Shown here piece by piece: positions 35,870 through 45,156 of a DNA stretch of 64,000 bases. Within the stretch, counting starts at the first letter, position 1. The number at the start of each line of letters is the position of its first letter. The stretch is from Streptomyces sp. NBC_00273. Its GTDB lineage: Bacteria > Actinomycetota > Actinomycetes > Streptomycetales > Streptomycetaceae. The position numbers and the translations under genes were made by a program. The stretch covers positions 9,997,001 through 10,061,000 of the forward strand of contig NZ_CP108067.1 of NCBI RefSeq assembly GCF_036178145.1, read 5' to 3'. The notes beneath the pieces are model-generated. The model had not been told where the DNA came from. It searched no databases and saw nothing but the letters and a program-made list of their open reading frames with translations.

Positions 35870-36322
35870 CCCCCTGGAAGCAACGAACGGGAACGGCGCT
35901 GAGCGCCACGAGGATGTTGTCCATCGCCAAGGGCGTTCAAGGAGCGTTTACCGGCCGAATGTGTACGACGTGTCGGCCAGGTAGTTCGGCACGACCGTGT
36001 CGCACAAGCGAGATCCCGGCGCGCTCGGACCTGGTAGGCGCTGACACCGTCACATCCTGACCTGAGCACGCCCACCACGCCGCCCTGCTCGTCGGCGCCT
36101 TGGCTACCAGCCGCAGGAGGTCGCAGCACCTGGTCGCCTGGTTCGGATTTCGCCGAAGAACGAGTGCAGCGGCAGTGGGCGACGTCACCAACGCTCTCCT
36201 GTTCCTATAGCGCCCCCTATTCCGCCCATTCGTCGACGGCAGACATGAATGACTGGATTTTCTTCCGGAGGACATGTCAACGTACGAGTGTCCGCAATTC
36301 CAATGGCCCAGGGGAGGAATCA
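35870..36322. other. Intergenic stretch
   Basis: No gene recognised. GGGGAGG at 36311-36317 is the likely ribosome-binding site of the tiny frame at 36323. Confidence 0.4.
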
Positions 36323-36406
36323 GTGCAAGCTTACGAACTTCATCCTCGCGCACCCGAAGAGTATCGGTCCTGGAATCCGGAGCCCCGGATCTGGAGAGGT
36401 GTGTGA
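36323..36406 (+). CDS. Possible 27-residue small protein
   Basis: A GTG at 36323 has a strong GGGGAGG 5 nt upstream. It opens a frame encoding MQAYELHPRAPEEYRSWN and ending WRGV before TGA. The peptide is acidic and Trp-containing with no membrane segment. It lies about 190 bp before the excisionase-like gene. It could be a leader peptide or the truncated start of an element gene; not recognised. Confidence 0.3.
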   Translation: MQAYELHPRAPEEYRSWNPEPRIWRGV

Positions 36407-36599
36407 TTGTCCTGACCGTCGACCAGTCGCCTTCGTGGGTGGTGGGGAGACCCCGATCGTTCGGACGGCTGGGCGCAATATAGTCCAGGATCGCCGGTTA
36501 GCGAAACCGGGGATTCTTCGCATCATGGCCTCGTACGTGTCCGTAGTTGCTCGCTCCGTTCTGCGGGGCAGGGCGAGCCAGAAGACCGGAGGTTCTTGA

Positions 36600-36782
36600 T
36601 TGGCTCAGGGTGGGAGCTATCGGTTGCTCACGCCGGCCGAAGTAGCCGAATGGCTGAAGGTCAGCGAGGTCACTGTGAAGAACAAGTACCGATCTTGGGG
36701 GCTTCGCCCCCAGAAAGTAGGCCGGCTCCTCCGATTCCGTGAGCGAGATGTCGTTTCCTACCTCGACAGCAGGTACGGATAG
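36600..36782 (+). CDS. Excisionase-like helix-turn-helix protein
   Basis: 60 residues from a TTG at 36600 with GGAGG 7 nt upstream. RLLTPAEVAEWLKVSEVTVK, then KVGRLLRFRERDVVSYLDS, is the MerR-like winged helix of Xis/HTH_17 proteins, which bind DNA next to attachment sites and set recombination direction. The integrase gene follows by 39 bp, so the two form the recombination module of an integrative element. Confidence 0.85.
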   Translation: MAQGGSYRLLTPAEVAEWLKVSEVTVKNKYRSWGLRPQKVGRLLRFRERDVVSYLDSRYG

Positions 36783-36821
36783 GGGAGCCTCCTGTGAGGC
36801 TCAGTAGGGAGAATCTGAAGC

Positions 36822-38105
36822 TTGGCCCGCGTGTTGCAGAAGTGCAAAGATGACCCGAGGAACGTTCACTACCCGTGTGGGCAGACCCGCTGCGGTCATC
36901 CGTGGACCGTCCGGTACCGCGAACCAGGCGGCAGGGCGGGAGGTCAGCGAGAGAAGTCCTTCGAGAAGAAGGGACAGGCTGATGTCTTTGCCATCAAGGT
37001 AGAGCGGGACAAGGATCTTGGTACGTACATCGCGCCGACGGGTCTTTTGCATCCTCTGGTCGCTGTGTACCGCGAGTTCATCAGGGCGGGGGATCGCGCG
37101 AACGGCACCCGTTACCAGTACGAGACGAGCCTGCGTCTCCACGTGGAGCCGTACTTTGGTGGCACCGCCATCGGCGCTGTCAGACCGAAGGATCTTCAGG
37201 CGTGGCTGAAGTGGATGGTCGAGGAGCGTGGCTACAGGGAGTCGACGGCGATCAACCGCTACGAGACTCTCGCCGGAGTCTTCAGCTTCGCCGTCGCCAA
37301 TGAGTACATCACCAAGAATCCGTGCCAGCACGTCCGCACCAGCCGACGGCGTGTGAAACGCAAGGCGAAGAAGACCATTCGTCTGCCCACGCTGGAGGAG
37401 ATCGAAGCCATAGAGAGACACCTCCCGGGCCCGTACAAGCTCCTGGTGTGGTTGATGGCCGGCTGTGGGTTGCGCATAGGCGAAGCGTGCGCTGTGACGC
37501 TCCAGCAGTTTGACTTCGAGGCGGGGCTGATCTACGTGGACCGTCAGGTCACCCAGGACGGTGAGAACGAGGAGCCAAGAACCGCTGTTCAGAAGGCGAT
37601 TACGAAGGGCCGGGGGCGGGCCCACTGCGTAAGGCATCTCAAGTGGCGTGACTTGGACGAGGGTCGAGCGGTCCCGCTGCCGCCGAGTATCGCTGCCAGG
37701 GTGCAGGAGCACGTCCAGCGTTATGGAACGTTGCGCGTCAGGGATGCGGTGAATCGAATTCCGGGCGACTACCTCTTCTCGAACGTCGGGCGCACCAACA
37801 TCCTCATGTACTCGCTTGTCGACCGTCTGTGGCGGAAGGCCAAGCAGAGCGCGGGCATCACAAGGAAGATCACCCCGCATTGGCTGCGCCACTTCTTCGC
37901 CTCGGCGGGACTATCCAAGGGCGTACCGGTAACGGATATGGCCGAGTGGCTCGGGCACCGGGATTCACGCATCACCCACGAGACGTACGCGCACGTGATG
38001 CCGGACGCCCCGGGACGGCTGAGGGCCCTGATGGATTCGGTCTTCACGCGCGAGACCGAGCTGAGCCTGCCGCTCGAGTTCGAGGCCGTGGTCCAAGCGG
38101 CCTGA
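36822..38105 (+). CDS. Tyrosine recombinase/integrase
   Basis: 427 residues from a TTG at 36822. An N-terminal Cys-containing region (YPCGQTRCGHPWTVRYRE) and arm-type domain are followed by a SAM-like core-binding domain (YQYETSLRLHVEPYFGGTA). The catalytic domain carries Arg (GCGLRIGEACAV), His-x-x-Arg (HWLRHFFASAG), and the closing His and Tyr (WLGHRDSRITHETYAHV). All catalytic residues are present, so it should be functional. No plasmid replication or transfer genes are nearby. It is either the stranded remnant of an element or the integrase of one extending to the left. Confidence 0.92.
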   Translation: MARVLQKCKDDPRNVHYPCGQTRCGHPWTVRYREPGGRAGGQREKSFEKKGQADVFAIKVERDKDLGTYIAPTGLLHPLVAVYREFIRAGDRANGTRYQYETSLRLHVEPYFGGTAIGAVRPKDLQAWLKWMVEERGYRESTAINRYETLAGVFSFAVANEYITKNPCQHVRTSRRRVKRKAKKTIRLPTLEEIEAIERHLPGPYKLLVWLMAGCGLRIGEACAVTLQQFDFEAGLIYVDRQVTQDGENEEPRTAVQKAITKGRGRAHCVRHLKWRDLDEGRAVPLPPSIAARVQEHVQRYGTLRVRDAVNRIPGDYLFSNVGRTNILMYSLVDRLWRKAKQSAGITRKITPHWLRHFFASAGLSKGVPVTDMAEWLGHRDSRITHETYAHVMPDAPGRLRALMDSVFTRETELSLPLEFEAVVQAA

Positions 38106-38218
38106 CGTCCGGTGGCGCGATCGCGGTGCGGACCGGTCTCGCCCGGCCGGCCGCATCGCCGGACGGGCAGTGCAAAGGGTCCGGTCCGCCCGTGAATGAC
38201 CGAGTTCAACGCTGCGTA

Positions 38219-38296
38219 GTCAGCACCGAACCAGCACGGGACGGGTCGCCAGAGGTGCTGACAAGGGCTTTCGGGTCAGCACCGAACCAGCACGGG
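38219..38296 (+). repeat. 22-bp direct repeats beside the integrase (candidate arm/att region)
   Basis: GTCAGCACCGAACCAGCACG plus GG occurs at 38219-38240 and 38275-38296. Another GTCAGCAC follows at 38298 and an inverted copy (GTGCTGAC) lies near 38255. This array, about 115 bp after the integrase stop, fits integrase arm-binding sites or an attachment region. The rest of 38106-38513 holds no gene. Confidence 0.6.
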
Positions 38297-38513
38297 AGTC
38301 AGCACGAGGGGCGCAAAACAGGCTGATCCACGCGTTTGTGGCAGGTGTCGGCGGGGCGTTCCGGAAGCCTTCAAGGTGTGCAGGGTGGCGGTGTGGTGGT
38401 TGGGTACACAAGGTGGCGCCTGAATGTGATGTCCCGCCACATACGCTGCCGACCTGCGGGCTTCTACGGTGTGGCCACACCAAACGTCGCCGCAGACCCC
38501 GGAAGTGGTGCAC

Positions 38514-39902
38514 ATGACCTCCCCCGCAACAGCCGCACCATCAGCAACCGGAATCCGCAGGATCGTCGCCGCCAGCCTCATCGGGACCACCATCGAGTGG
38601 TACGACTTCTTCCTCTACGGATCCGCCGCGGCCCTCGTCTTCAACCAGCTCTTCTTCCCCACCACCGACCCCATGGTGGGCACCCTTCTCGCGTTCCTCA
38701 CCTACGCGATCGGCTTCGGCGCGCGTCCCCTGGGCGGAGTCGTCTTCGGACACTACGGCGACAAGATCGGCCGTAAGAAACTGCTGGTCCTCAGCCTGCT
38801 GTTGATGGGCGGCGCCACCTTCGCGATGGGCCTGCTGCCCACCCACGCCTCCATCGGCGTCGGCGCTCCGATCCTCCTCACCCTCCTCCGCCTGATCCAG
38901 GGCTTCGCGCTCGGCGGAGAATGGGGCGGCGCGGTCCTGATCGTCTCCGAGCACGGCAACGACAAGAACCGCGGCTTCTGGGCCTCCTGGCCGCAGGCCG
39001 GCGCACCTAGCGGCAACCTGCTTGCCACCGGAGTCCTCGCCCTGTTGGCCGCCTTCCAGTCGGACGAGGCATTCCTCGCCTGGGGCTGGCGCATACCCTT
39101 CCTGCTCTCCGGGCTGCTCGTCGTCATCGGCCTGTGGATCCGTGTGTCGGTCTCCGAATCCCCGGTCTTCCTCGAAGCCCAGGCCAAGGCCGAAGCCCAG
39201 GCCGCCGTGGGCGTCAAGGAGAAGGCGCCGGTCGCCGAGGTCTTCCGCACGAACTGGCGCGGCGTGCTCACCGCCATCGGCACCCGGCTCGGTGAGAACG
39301 TCTCCTACTACATTCTCACCGCCTTCCTCCTGGTGTACGTCACCACTCACCTCGGACTCTCCAAGAGCATCGCCCTGAACGCCGTGCTGATCGGCTCCGC
39401 GATCCACTTCGTCACCATCCCGGCCTGGGGGGCCCTCTCCGACCGGATCGGCCGCCGGTCGGTCACCCTGATCGGAGCGCTGGGCATGGCCGGTTGGGCA
39501 TTCGCCTTCTTCGCCCTGCTGGACACCAAGTCCGCCGGCGTGATCACTCTCGCGGTCACCATCGGTCTGCTCCTGCACGGCGCGATGTACGGGCCGCAGG
39601 CCGCCTTCATCTCCGAGATGTTCGACACCAAGGTCCGTTACTCCGGCGCCTCCATGGGCTCCCAGCTCGCCTCGATCATCGGAGGCGCCCTCGCCCCGAT
39701 CATCGCGGTGGCGCTGCTCCACGGCCACGGCTCCTCAATGCCGGTGTCGCTCTACCTGGGTGCCACGGTCCTGATCACCGCGGTCACCGTGGTGATCGCC
39801 AAGGAGACGAGCGGCCGTAGCCTGGCCCAGGAGGACAACCCGGCCGGTACGCTCCCCGCTCAGGGGCGCGGCAGCGAGGACCCGATCCAGACCGTCGGCT
39901 GA
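38514..39902 (+). CDS. MHS-family MFS transporter (proton symporter type)
   Basis: 462 residues, 12 membrane helices. IGTTIEWYDFFLYGSAAALV in helix 1 and GARPLGGVVFGHYGDKIGRK in the 2-3 loop are diagnostic of the metabolite:H+ symporter family (KgtP, ProP, ShiA). The LRLIQGFALGGEWGGAVL segment is also present. Substrates in this family are organic acids, osmolytes or aromatic acids. The next gene, 139 bp on, is a GAF/PucR regulator, and the convergent gene is an arylsulfatase, so a carboxylate or sulfated compound is possible. That is inference. Confidence 0.9.
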   Translation: MTSPATAAPSATGIRRIVAASLIGTTIEWYDFFLYGSAAALVFNQLFFPTTDPMVGTLLAFLTYAIGFGARPLGGVVFGHYGDKIGRKKLLVLSLLLMGGATFAMGLLPTHASIGVGAPILLTLLRLIQGFALGGEWGGAVLIVSEHGNDKNRGFWASWPQAGAPSGNLLATGVLALLAAFQSDEAFLAWGWRIPFLLSGLLVVIGLWIRVSVSESPVFLEAQAKAEAQAAVGVKEKAPVAEVFRTNWRGVLTAIGTRLGENVSYYILTAFLLVYVTTHLGLSKSIALNAVLIGSAIHFVTIPAWGALSDRIGRRSVTLIGALGMAGWAFAFFALLDTKSAGVITLAVTIGLLLHGAMYGPQAAFISEMFDTKVRYSGASMGSQLASIIGGALAPIIAVALLHGHGSSMPVSLYLGATVLITAVTVVIAKETSGRSLAQEDNPAGTLPAQGRGSEDPIQTVG

Positions 39903-40041
39903 CACCTCACAACTTCCCACCCACTGCCCGCCCTACCGCCGTCCTGCCGATGGCGCGGTACGGCGGGCAGCCCCACCCGGGCACGCGGTCACGGCCCGCC
40001 CGCCGCATCACCCCATTCAGCACCACGGAGACAATCGCCCG

Positions 40042-41952
40042 ATGCCTCATTCCACCGAACCGCAGCGAACCGGGCCCGCCTGGATCTCCTTGCGGAGCCT
40101 CCTCGACCTCCTCGACCGCGGTGCTCCGGCCGAGGACATCCGCGCACTGGCCGCCGGCGCCCGCGCCGCGAACCTGCCGGCCGGGGAGCACGCCGCAATC
40201 GAGGACGCCGTGAACGTGGCCCTCCGTGTCCGCCGGACCCTCGGTCAACACCGGCGGCGGGAGGCCGAACTGGCCGCCCTGTTCGACACCGCCGGCGACC
40301 TGGCCGCGCTGCGCGACCTCGACGCAGTCCTGCGCGCCATCGTGCACCGCGCCAAACTCCTGCTCGGCACCGACGTCACCTACCTCTCGCTCAACGACGA
40401 GCAGGCCGGCGACACCTACATGCGGGTCACCGACGGCTCGGTCTCGGCCGCCTTCCAGCGAGTCCGCCTGGGCCTGGGCGAGGGCCTGGGCGGGCTGGTC
40501 GCCGAATGCGCCCGCCCCTACACCACCAACGACTACCAGGACGACCAGCAGTTCGTGCACACGACCGCCATCGACAGCGCCGTGCTCGACGAGGGGCTGC
40601 GGGCCATCCTCGGCGTACCGCTGCGCCTGGGCACGGAAGTCATCGGCGTGCTGTACGCCGCGGACCGCACGCCACGCGCCTTCACCCCCGACGAAGTGGC
40701 GCTGCTCTCCTCGCTGGCCGACCACGCGGCCATCGCGATCGACAGCGCTCGCATGCTGGAGGAGACCCGCAACGCGCTCGACGAACTCAACACGGCATCC
40801 CGGACCATCGAGGCTCACCACCAGGCGATGCGCCGGGCCGAGGAGGCCCACGACCGGCTCACCGACCTGGTGCTGCGCGGCGGGGACCTGGCCGAGGTGG
40901 CCGCCGCGATCGGGACGGTGCTTCGCGGCGGAACGGTCATCCACGACGCCGAGGGCTCCGAACTCGCCCGCGCCGGAGCCGACCCCCGCCGCACCGACAC
41001 GGACGCGGTCGCCGCGTCCAGGGCGGACGGCCGGGCAGTCCGGCACGACGGCGTATGGGTGTGCGCGGTCCTGGCGGGCCCTGAACTTCTCGGCAGCATC
41101 TCCCTCACCGGCCGTGCCGATCTGGAGGAGGCCGACCGCAGACTCTTCGAACGCGCGGCCGTGGTCACCGCGCTCCTGCTGATGCTGCGCCGCTCGGTGG
41201 CGGAGACCGAGGACCGGGTACGGGGCGAACTCCTGGGCGACCTCCTCACTCCGGGCGTCAGCGGCTCGACCTTGACGGCCAGGGCCCGCCGGCTCGGCGT
41301 CGACCTCGGCCGCCCCCACACCGTGCTCGTCCTCCAGGGGGACCCGGCGTCCCGGCAGCAACTGCTCGCGGCGACGGCCCGGACCGCGGCCGCGCACAGC
41401 GGACTGGCCGGACTCCACCAGGATCACGTGGTCCTCATGTGTCCCGGTGACGGGCCAGGCGCGTTCGCCAAGGCACTTGCCCAGCAGCTCAGCCAGTCCC
41501 TGGCCACCCCGATCACCGTCGGAGCTGCAGGCCCGGCCGCCGGGCCGCAGGCGCTCTCCGCCGCCCACGACGAGGCCGCGCGGTGCCTCGCCGCGCTGCG
41601 CGCGCTGGGCCACCAGGGGCAAGGCGCAGCCCTGACGGACCTCGGCTTCGTCGGGGTCCTGCTCGGCGACCGGACCGACCTGACCGGATACGTGGACCAC
41701 ATCCTCGGCCCGGTCCTGGCCTACGACGCCCGCCGCGGCACCGAACTGCTGCACACCCTGCGCGTCTACTTTGCCGCGGGCACGAGCCAGGCGAGAGCCT
41801 CCGAAGCACTCCACCTCCACGTCAACACAGTGGTCCAGCGCCTCGACCGGATCGGCCGGCTGCTCGGCCGTGACTGGCAGGACCCAGCTCGCGCCCTGGA
41901 GATCCAGCTCGCCCTGCGCGTCCACGAGGTGTCCCCCACCGGCGAGGGCTGA
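40042..41952 (+). CDS. GAF-domain PucR-type transcriptional regulator
   Basis: 636 residues. A helical N-terminus is followed by a GAF sensor at about 95-240 (LRAIVHRAKLLLGTDVTYLS, ILGVPLRLGTEVIGVLYAAD) and a coiled coil (LEETRNALDELNTASRTIEA). A GGDEF-like central domain comes next, and a C-terminal PucR HTH lies near 570-625 (LLHTLRVYFAAGTSQARASE, LHLHVNTVVQRLDRIGRLLG). Such regulators (compare SdaR/PucR) usually activate neighbouring catabolic or transport genes on binding a small molecule. The upstream MHS transporter is the obvious candidate target. Confidence 0.87.
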   Translation: MPHSTEPQRTGPAWISLRSLLDLLDRGAPAEDIRALAAGARAANLPAGEHAAIEDAVNVALRVRRTLGQHRRREAELAALFDTAGDLAALRDLDAVLRAIVHRAKLLLGTDVTYLSLNDEQAGDTYMRVTDGSVSAAFQRVRLGLGEGLGGLVAECARPYTTNDYQDDQQFVHTTAIDSAVLDEGLRAILGVPLRLGTEVIGVLYAADRTPRAFTPDEVALLSSLADHAAIAIDSARMLEETRNALDELNTASRTIEAHHQAMRRAEEAHDRLTDLVLRGGDLAEVAAAIGTVLRGGTVIHDAEGSELARAGADPRRTDTDAVAASRADGRAVRHDGVWVCAVLAGPELLGSISLTGRADLEEADRRLFERAAVVTALLLMLRRSVAETEDRVRGELLGDLLTPGVSGSTLTARARRLGVDLGRPHTVLVLQGDPASRQQLLAATARTAAAHSGLAGLHQDHVVLMCPGDGPGAFAKALAQQLSQSLATPITVGAAGPAAGPQALSAAHDEAARCLAALRALGHQGQGAALTDLGFVGVLLGDRTDLTGYVDHILGPVLAYDARRGTELLHTLRVYFAAGTSQARASEALHLHVNTVVQRLDRIGRLLGRDWQDPARALEIQLALRVHEVSPTGEG

Positions 41953-42210
41953 TCGGCACCGGCCGGCAGCCGACGCCAGGTCGCTAACACCCACGAGAAC
42001 GAAATGGATCGTGGAGGTCTGCCCCATCCGTGTCCGGCACCGCCGCCCACTACGGTCACGGCAATCCCCATGCGCGATCCCTCGCACAGCACAGGAGGCT
42101 CTCCACGTGCCCCGAACCCTGCGCGGTACGCGGCTGACGTGGGCGCGCCGCTGACGTCGGAGCCGAGGTCGTTGGCGTAGCGGCGGCGGCGGCGTTCGGT
42201 GGTTCAGCCG

Positions 42211-42258
42211 TAGCCGCCAGCTGGCGGGGAGCGTCATTCGAACCGTGCGGTATTCCCT
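42211..42258 (+). repeat. 48-bp dispersed repeat, copy A
   Basis: Starts TAGCCGCCAGCTGGCGGGGA and ends TATTCCCT; three mismatches to copy B at 45434. The GCCAGCTGGC core is palindromic. It lies alone in the 41953-42363 gap, which otherwise shows no gene. Possibly an IS end or a small non-autonomous element. Confidence 0.65.
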
Positions 42259-42363
42259 GTGGGCCGGTAGTGGAGTGCCTACGTTGGGCCTGCTGTGCCC
42301 GGTGAATCGCCTCTTCTCGCGCATCCGCGGGGTTGGTCCGCGACTCTGTAGGCCACCCGTGGG

Positions 42364-44724
42364 TCACTGGCGGGCCATGTGCATGCGCATCTCGCTCTCC
42401 GCGTCGACGATGAGGTCGCCGGACAGGTCGACGGTGACGCTGCGGAGGGTGCCGGTGAAGCGGAACGGTGCCTGGTAGTGGGGGGTGACGGCAGATCCGG
42501 GGTTGGCGCCGCAGGCCATGCCGCCCGGATTGAACGTGATCGGGGTGGTGACCGGCATATCGGTCTCACCGACGAGGCGACCGTCGATGTAGAGCTGGGC
42601 TCGGCCGGGTGCGCCCATGCCGTGGGCGATGTCGGGGGCGCCGGTGGGCTCGAACTCGAAGCGCAGCGCGTGCCGCCCCTCGGGCACGGTTTCGGCGGAG
42701 ACGACGTGGTGCAGGGCCCGTTGGACGTAGTTGTGGGCGTAGTGGAGGTGGCCGTCCTTGATGTAGAGGGACCAGCCGCCGGCGTTGGTGCCTTGGCAGA
42801 GCAGGACGCCTTGCGCGCCGCCGGGCGGGATCTCGACGTCGGCGGTGACGCTGTGGGGGCGGTTGAGGACCCGGGGGGCGACTGCGGCGGGCACGGCCTG
42901 GGTGCCGGAGCGGAAGGTGTAGCTGGTGCGGTTCTCGGTGATCTGCGGGCGCTCGGTCATGATGCGCTGCAGGACGCTTCCGTCGATCGGCATCACGTTG
43001 TACTTGCCCGCCTCCACGTACCACAGCGTGATCATCTCGATGAGTTTGCTGCGGTGCCCCTGGGCGAGGTTCTCGGTCTCGGCAATGTCCTCGTCGACGT
43101 GGTAGAGCTCCCAGTGGTGGGCGTCGAGGTCGTCGAGGTCCGCCATCGTGATCGGAGTGCCGAACGGCCGCTCGGCCTCGGCGAAGGAGGGGCCGGGCCA
43201 GGGGCAGACCGCCCGCCATCCGTCGTGGTCGATCGCCCGGTGCCCGAGCATCTCGTAGTACTGGGTGCGGTGGCGGCTCGCCGCACCGGCGTCGTCGAAG
43301 GTGTGCGCGAAGCTGACCCCGTGCAGGGGCGCCTGGGTGACACCCCGAATCGTGGCGGGCGCCTCGATGCCGAGCACCTCCAGGACGGTCGGCACCATAT
43401 CGACGATGTGCGCGAACTGGTCGCGGATCTCACCGCGGGCCCGGATGCCGTCCGGCCAGTGGACGAGGAACGGGTCGCTGGTGCCGCCGCGGTAGGTCTC
43501 CCGCTTCCACCGGCGGAACGGCGTGTTGCCGGCCCAGGTCCATCCCCACGGGTAGTGGTTGAACGTGGTGGGGCCGCCGAGCTCGTCGATCTGCGTGAGG
43601 CTCTCCTCCAGCGTCTCGGGCGCGTTGTTGAAGAACTGCACTTCGTTGGTGGTTCCGGTCACCCCGCCCTCGGCGCTCGCGCCGTTGTCGGAGACCACCA
43701 TGATCAGCGTGTTGTCGAACTCGCCGGTCTCCTTCAGGAAGTCCACCAGCCGCCCGAGGTGGTGGTCGGTATGGGAGAGGAACCCGGCGTAGACCTCCAT
43801 CATCCGCGCGGCAAGTCGCCTTGCCTCCGGTGACAGTGACTCCCACGTGGGCACGTCCGGATCGCGCGGGGACAGGCGGGCGTCGGCGGGCACCACGCCG
43901 AGCTGCTTCTGCCGGGCGAAGGTCTGCTCGCGGTAAGTGTCCCAGCCGTCGTCGAACCGTCCCCGGTAGCGGTCGGCCCACTCCTTGGGCACATGGTGCG
44001 GGGCGTGCGTCGCACCGGGGCACAGGTTCAGGAAGAACGGCTTGTCCGGGGCGACCTGCTTGGCGTCGGCGATGAACGACATCGCCCGCTCGACCAGGTC
44101 CTCCGTCAGGTGGTAGCCCTCCTGCGGCGTGGCCGGCGGCTCGACCTGGTGGTTGTCGTAGACCAGGTCCGGATACCACTGGCTCGTGTCCCCGCCGAGG
44201 AACCCGTAGAACCGTTCGAAGCCCCGCCCCAGGGGCCACCGGTCGTACGGGCCCGCTGCCGACTCCTGCTCCGAGGGCATCAGGTGCCACTTGCCGACCA
44301 TGTACGTGTTGTAGCCGTGCTGCAGCAGCATCTCCGACAGGAACCCGTTCTCGAACGGGATCTGCCCGTTGTAGCCCGGGTAGCCGGTGGCCAGCTCCGT
44401 GATCGCGGCCATGCCGTTGGCGTGATGGTTGCGGCCTGTGATGATGCAGGAGCGCGACGGCGAGCACAGTGCGGTGGTGTGCATGTTGCTGTACAGCAGC
44501 CCGCCCGCGGCCAGCGCGTCCAGATGCGGCGTCTCGATCGGACTGCCATAACAGCCGAACTGCCCGAACCCCGTGTCGTCGAACACGATGAACAGCACAT
44601 TCGGCGCACCCGCCACCGCCCGCACCGGCTGCGGCCATGCAGGACTCGACTCATCGGTCGTCCGCCCGATCACCTCCGGGAATCGCTGCCCCGGCCTGTA
44701 CTCACTCCACGACGACTGCGCCAT
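42364..44724 (-). CDS. Arylsulfatase (type I, formylglycine-dependent) with C-terminal beta domain
   Basis: About 786 residues from the ATG at 44724 (GGAG upstream). Metal ligands Asp49-Asp50 lie in NVLFIVFDDTGFG. The C-x-P-S-R motif at residues 87-91 (ALCSPSRSCIITGR) carries the Cys converted to formylglycine. YMVGKWHL, FLNLCPGATHAPHH and MVVSDNGAS are further sulfatase landmarks. After about residue 565 a jelly-roll/LamG-like domain follows (SVTADVEIPPGGAQGVLL, GHLHYAHNYVQ). No signal peptide is evident, so the enzyme is probably cytoplasmic. It hydrolyses sulfate esters; the long form resembles Pseudomonas AtsA-type enzymes. Confidence 0.92.
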   Translation of the reverse strand: MAQSSWSEYRPGQRFPEVIGRTTDESSPAWPQPVRAVAGAPNVLFIVFDDTGFGQFGCYGSPIETPHLDALAAGGLLYSNMHTTALCSPSRSCIITGRNHHANGMAAITELATGYPGYNGQIPFENGFLSEMLLQHGYNTYMVGKWHLMPSEQESAAGPYDRWPLGRGFERFYGFLGGDTSQWYPDLVYDNHQVEPPATPQEGYHLTEDLVERAMSFIADAKQVAPDKPFFLNLCPGATHAPHHVPKEWADRYRGRFDDGWDTYREQTFARQKQLGVVPADARLSPRDPDVPTWESLSPEARRLAARMMEVYAGFLSHTDHHLGRLVDFLKETGEFDNTLIMVVSDNGASAEGGVTGTTNEVQFFNNAPETLEESLTQIDELGGPTTFNHYPWGWTWAGNTPFRRWKRETYRGGTSDPFLVHWPDGIRARGEIRDQFAHIVDMVPTVLEVLGIEAPATIRGVTQAPLHGVSFAHTFDDAGAASRHRTQYYEMLGHRAIDHDGWRAVCPWPGPSFAEAERPFGTPITMADLDDLDAHHWELYHVDEDIAETENLAQGHRSKLIEMITLWYVEAGKYNVMPIDGSVLQRIMTERPQITENRTSYTFRSGTQAVPAAVAPRVLNRPHSVTADVEIPPGGAQGVLLCQGTNAGGWSLYIKDGHLHYAHNYVQRALHHVVSAETVPEGRHALRFEFEPTGAPDIAHGMGAPGRAQLYIDGRLVGETDMPVTTPITFNPGGMACGANPGSAVTPHYQAPFRFTGTLRSVTVDLSGDLIVDAESEMRMHMARQ

Positions 44725-45055
44725 CTGTCTCCGTCCCACCAGCGGCGCGAGCACCGGTGATGTGTGTGCTGCTGTGCGGCCTGCTGCGACCACAGAGCCC
44801 TGCCGCGACGCGGGATCCGTACCGGACGGCCGGGCAGGAGGCCCCGGCCGGGGCCACGGTCCCGGGCTGCTCCACGCTACGACGGCGCCACCACCACGGC
44901 GAGCGGGCTGCGCCGTCTGGCCCTCCATGCGAGAGAGCACTACGGGTCGGGGGCGTAGGCGACGGTGTCCCCGCCGCAGCCGGCAGCGATGTCGAACAGC
45001 CGGTCCTGCTCGTCATGGTCGACGGTGAGAGCCGGCAGGCGCAAGCGAGGAACGC
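44725..45055. other. Intergenic stretch upstream of the sulfatase
   Basis: It must contain the sulfatase promoter on the minus strand. The frame upstream of the chosen start stays open but is low-complexity and has no family signature. No other gene seen. Confidence 0.45.
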
Positions 45056-45085
45056 GAAGCCCCGGACCGGAGGGTGCGGGGCTTC
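45056..45085 (-). terminator. Stem-loop, probable terminator
   Basis: GAAGCCCCG (45056-45064) pairs perfectly with CGGGGCTTC (45077-45085) over a 12-nt loop. It lies about 70 bp after the stop codon of the minus-strand HNH-like fragment at 45157, whose transcript it would end. Confidence 0.6.
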
Positions 45086-45156
45086 GACGCATTCACCGGC
45101 ACGGACTGCGGCGCGTCAGGCTCTTCCTTCTGTGCTCCGTTGGTCCGTGTGGTGGG

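Noticed and set aside
36460..36510. Short hairpin considered as a tRNA attachment gene near the integrase
   Set aside because: No cloverleaf, anticodon arm or T-loop could be drawn.
38219..38296. Two 22-bp repeats considered as a minimal CRISPR
   Set aside because: Only two copies, with GTCAGCAC sub-repeats in both orientations, beside an integrase; an att/arm site fits better.
39907..42324. An 805-codon minus-strand open frame over the GAF/PucR gene
   Set aside because: The plus strand has clear GAF and PucR domains; the antisense frame has no recognisable domain.
42379..43833. A 484-codon plus-strand open frame opposite the arylsulfatase
   Set aside because: The minus strand carries complete sulfatase motifs; the antisense product is low-complexity Val/Gly/Glu.
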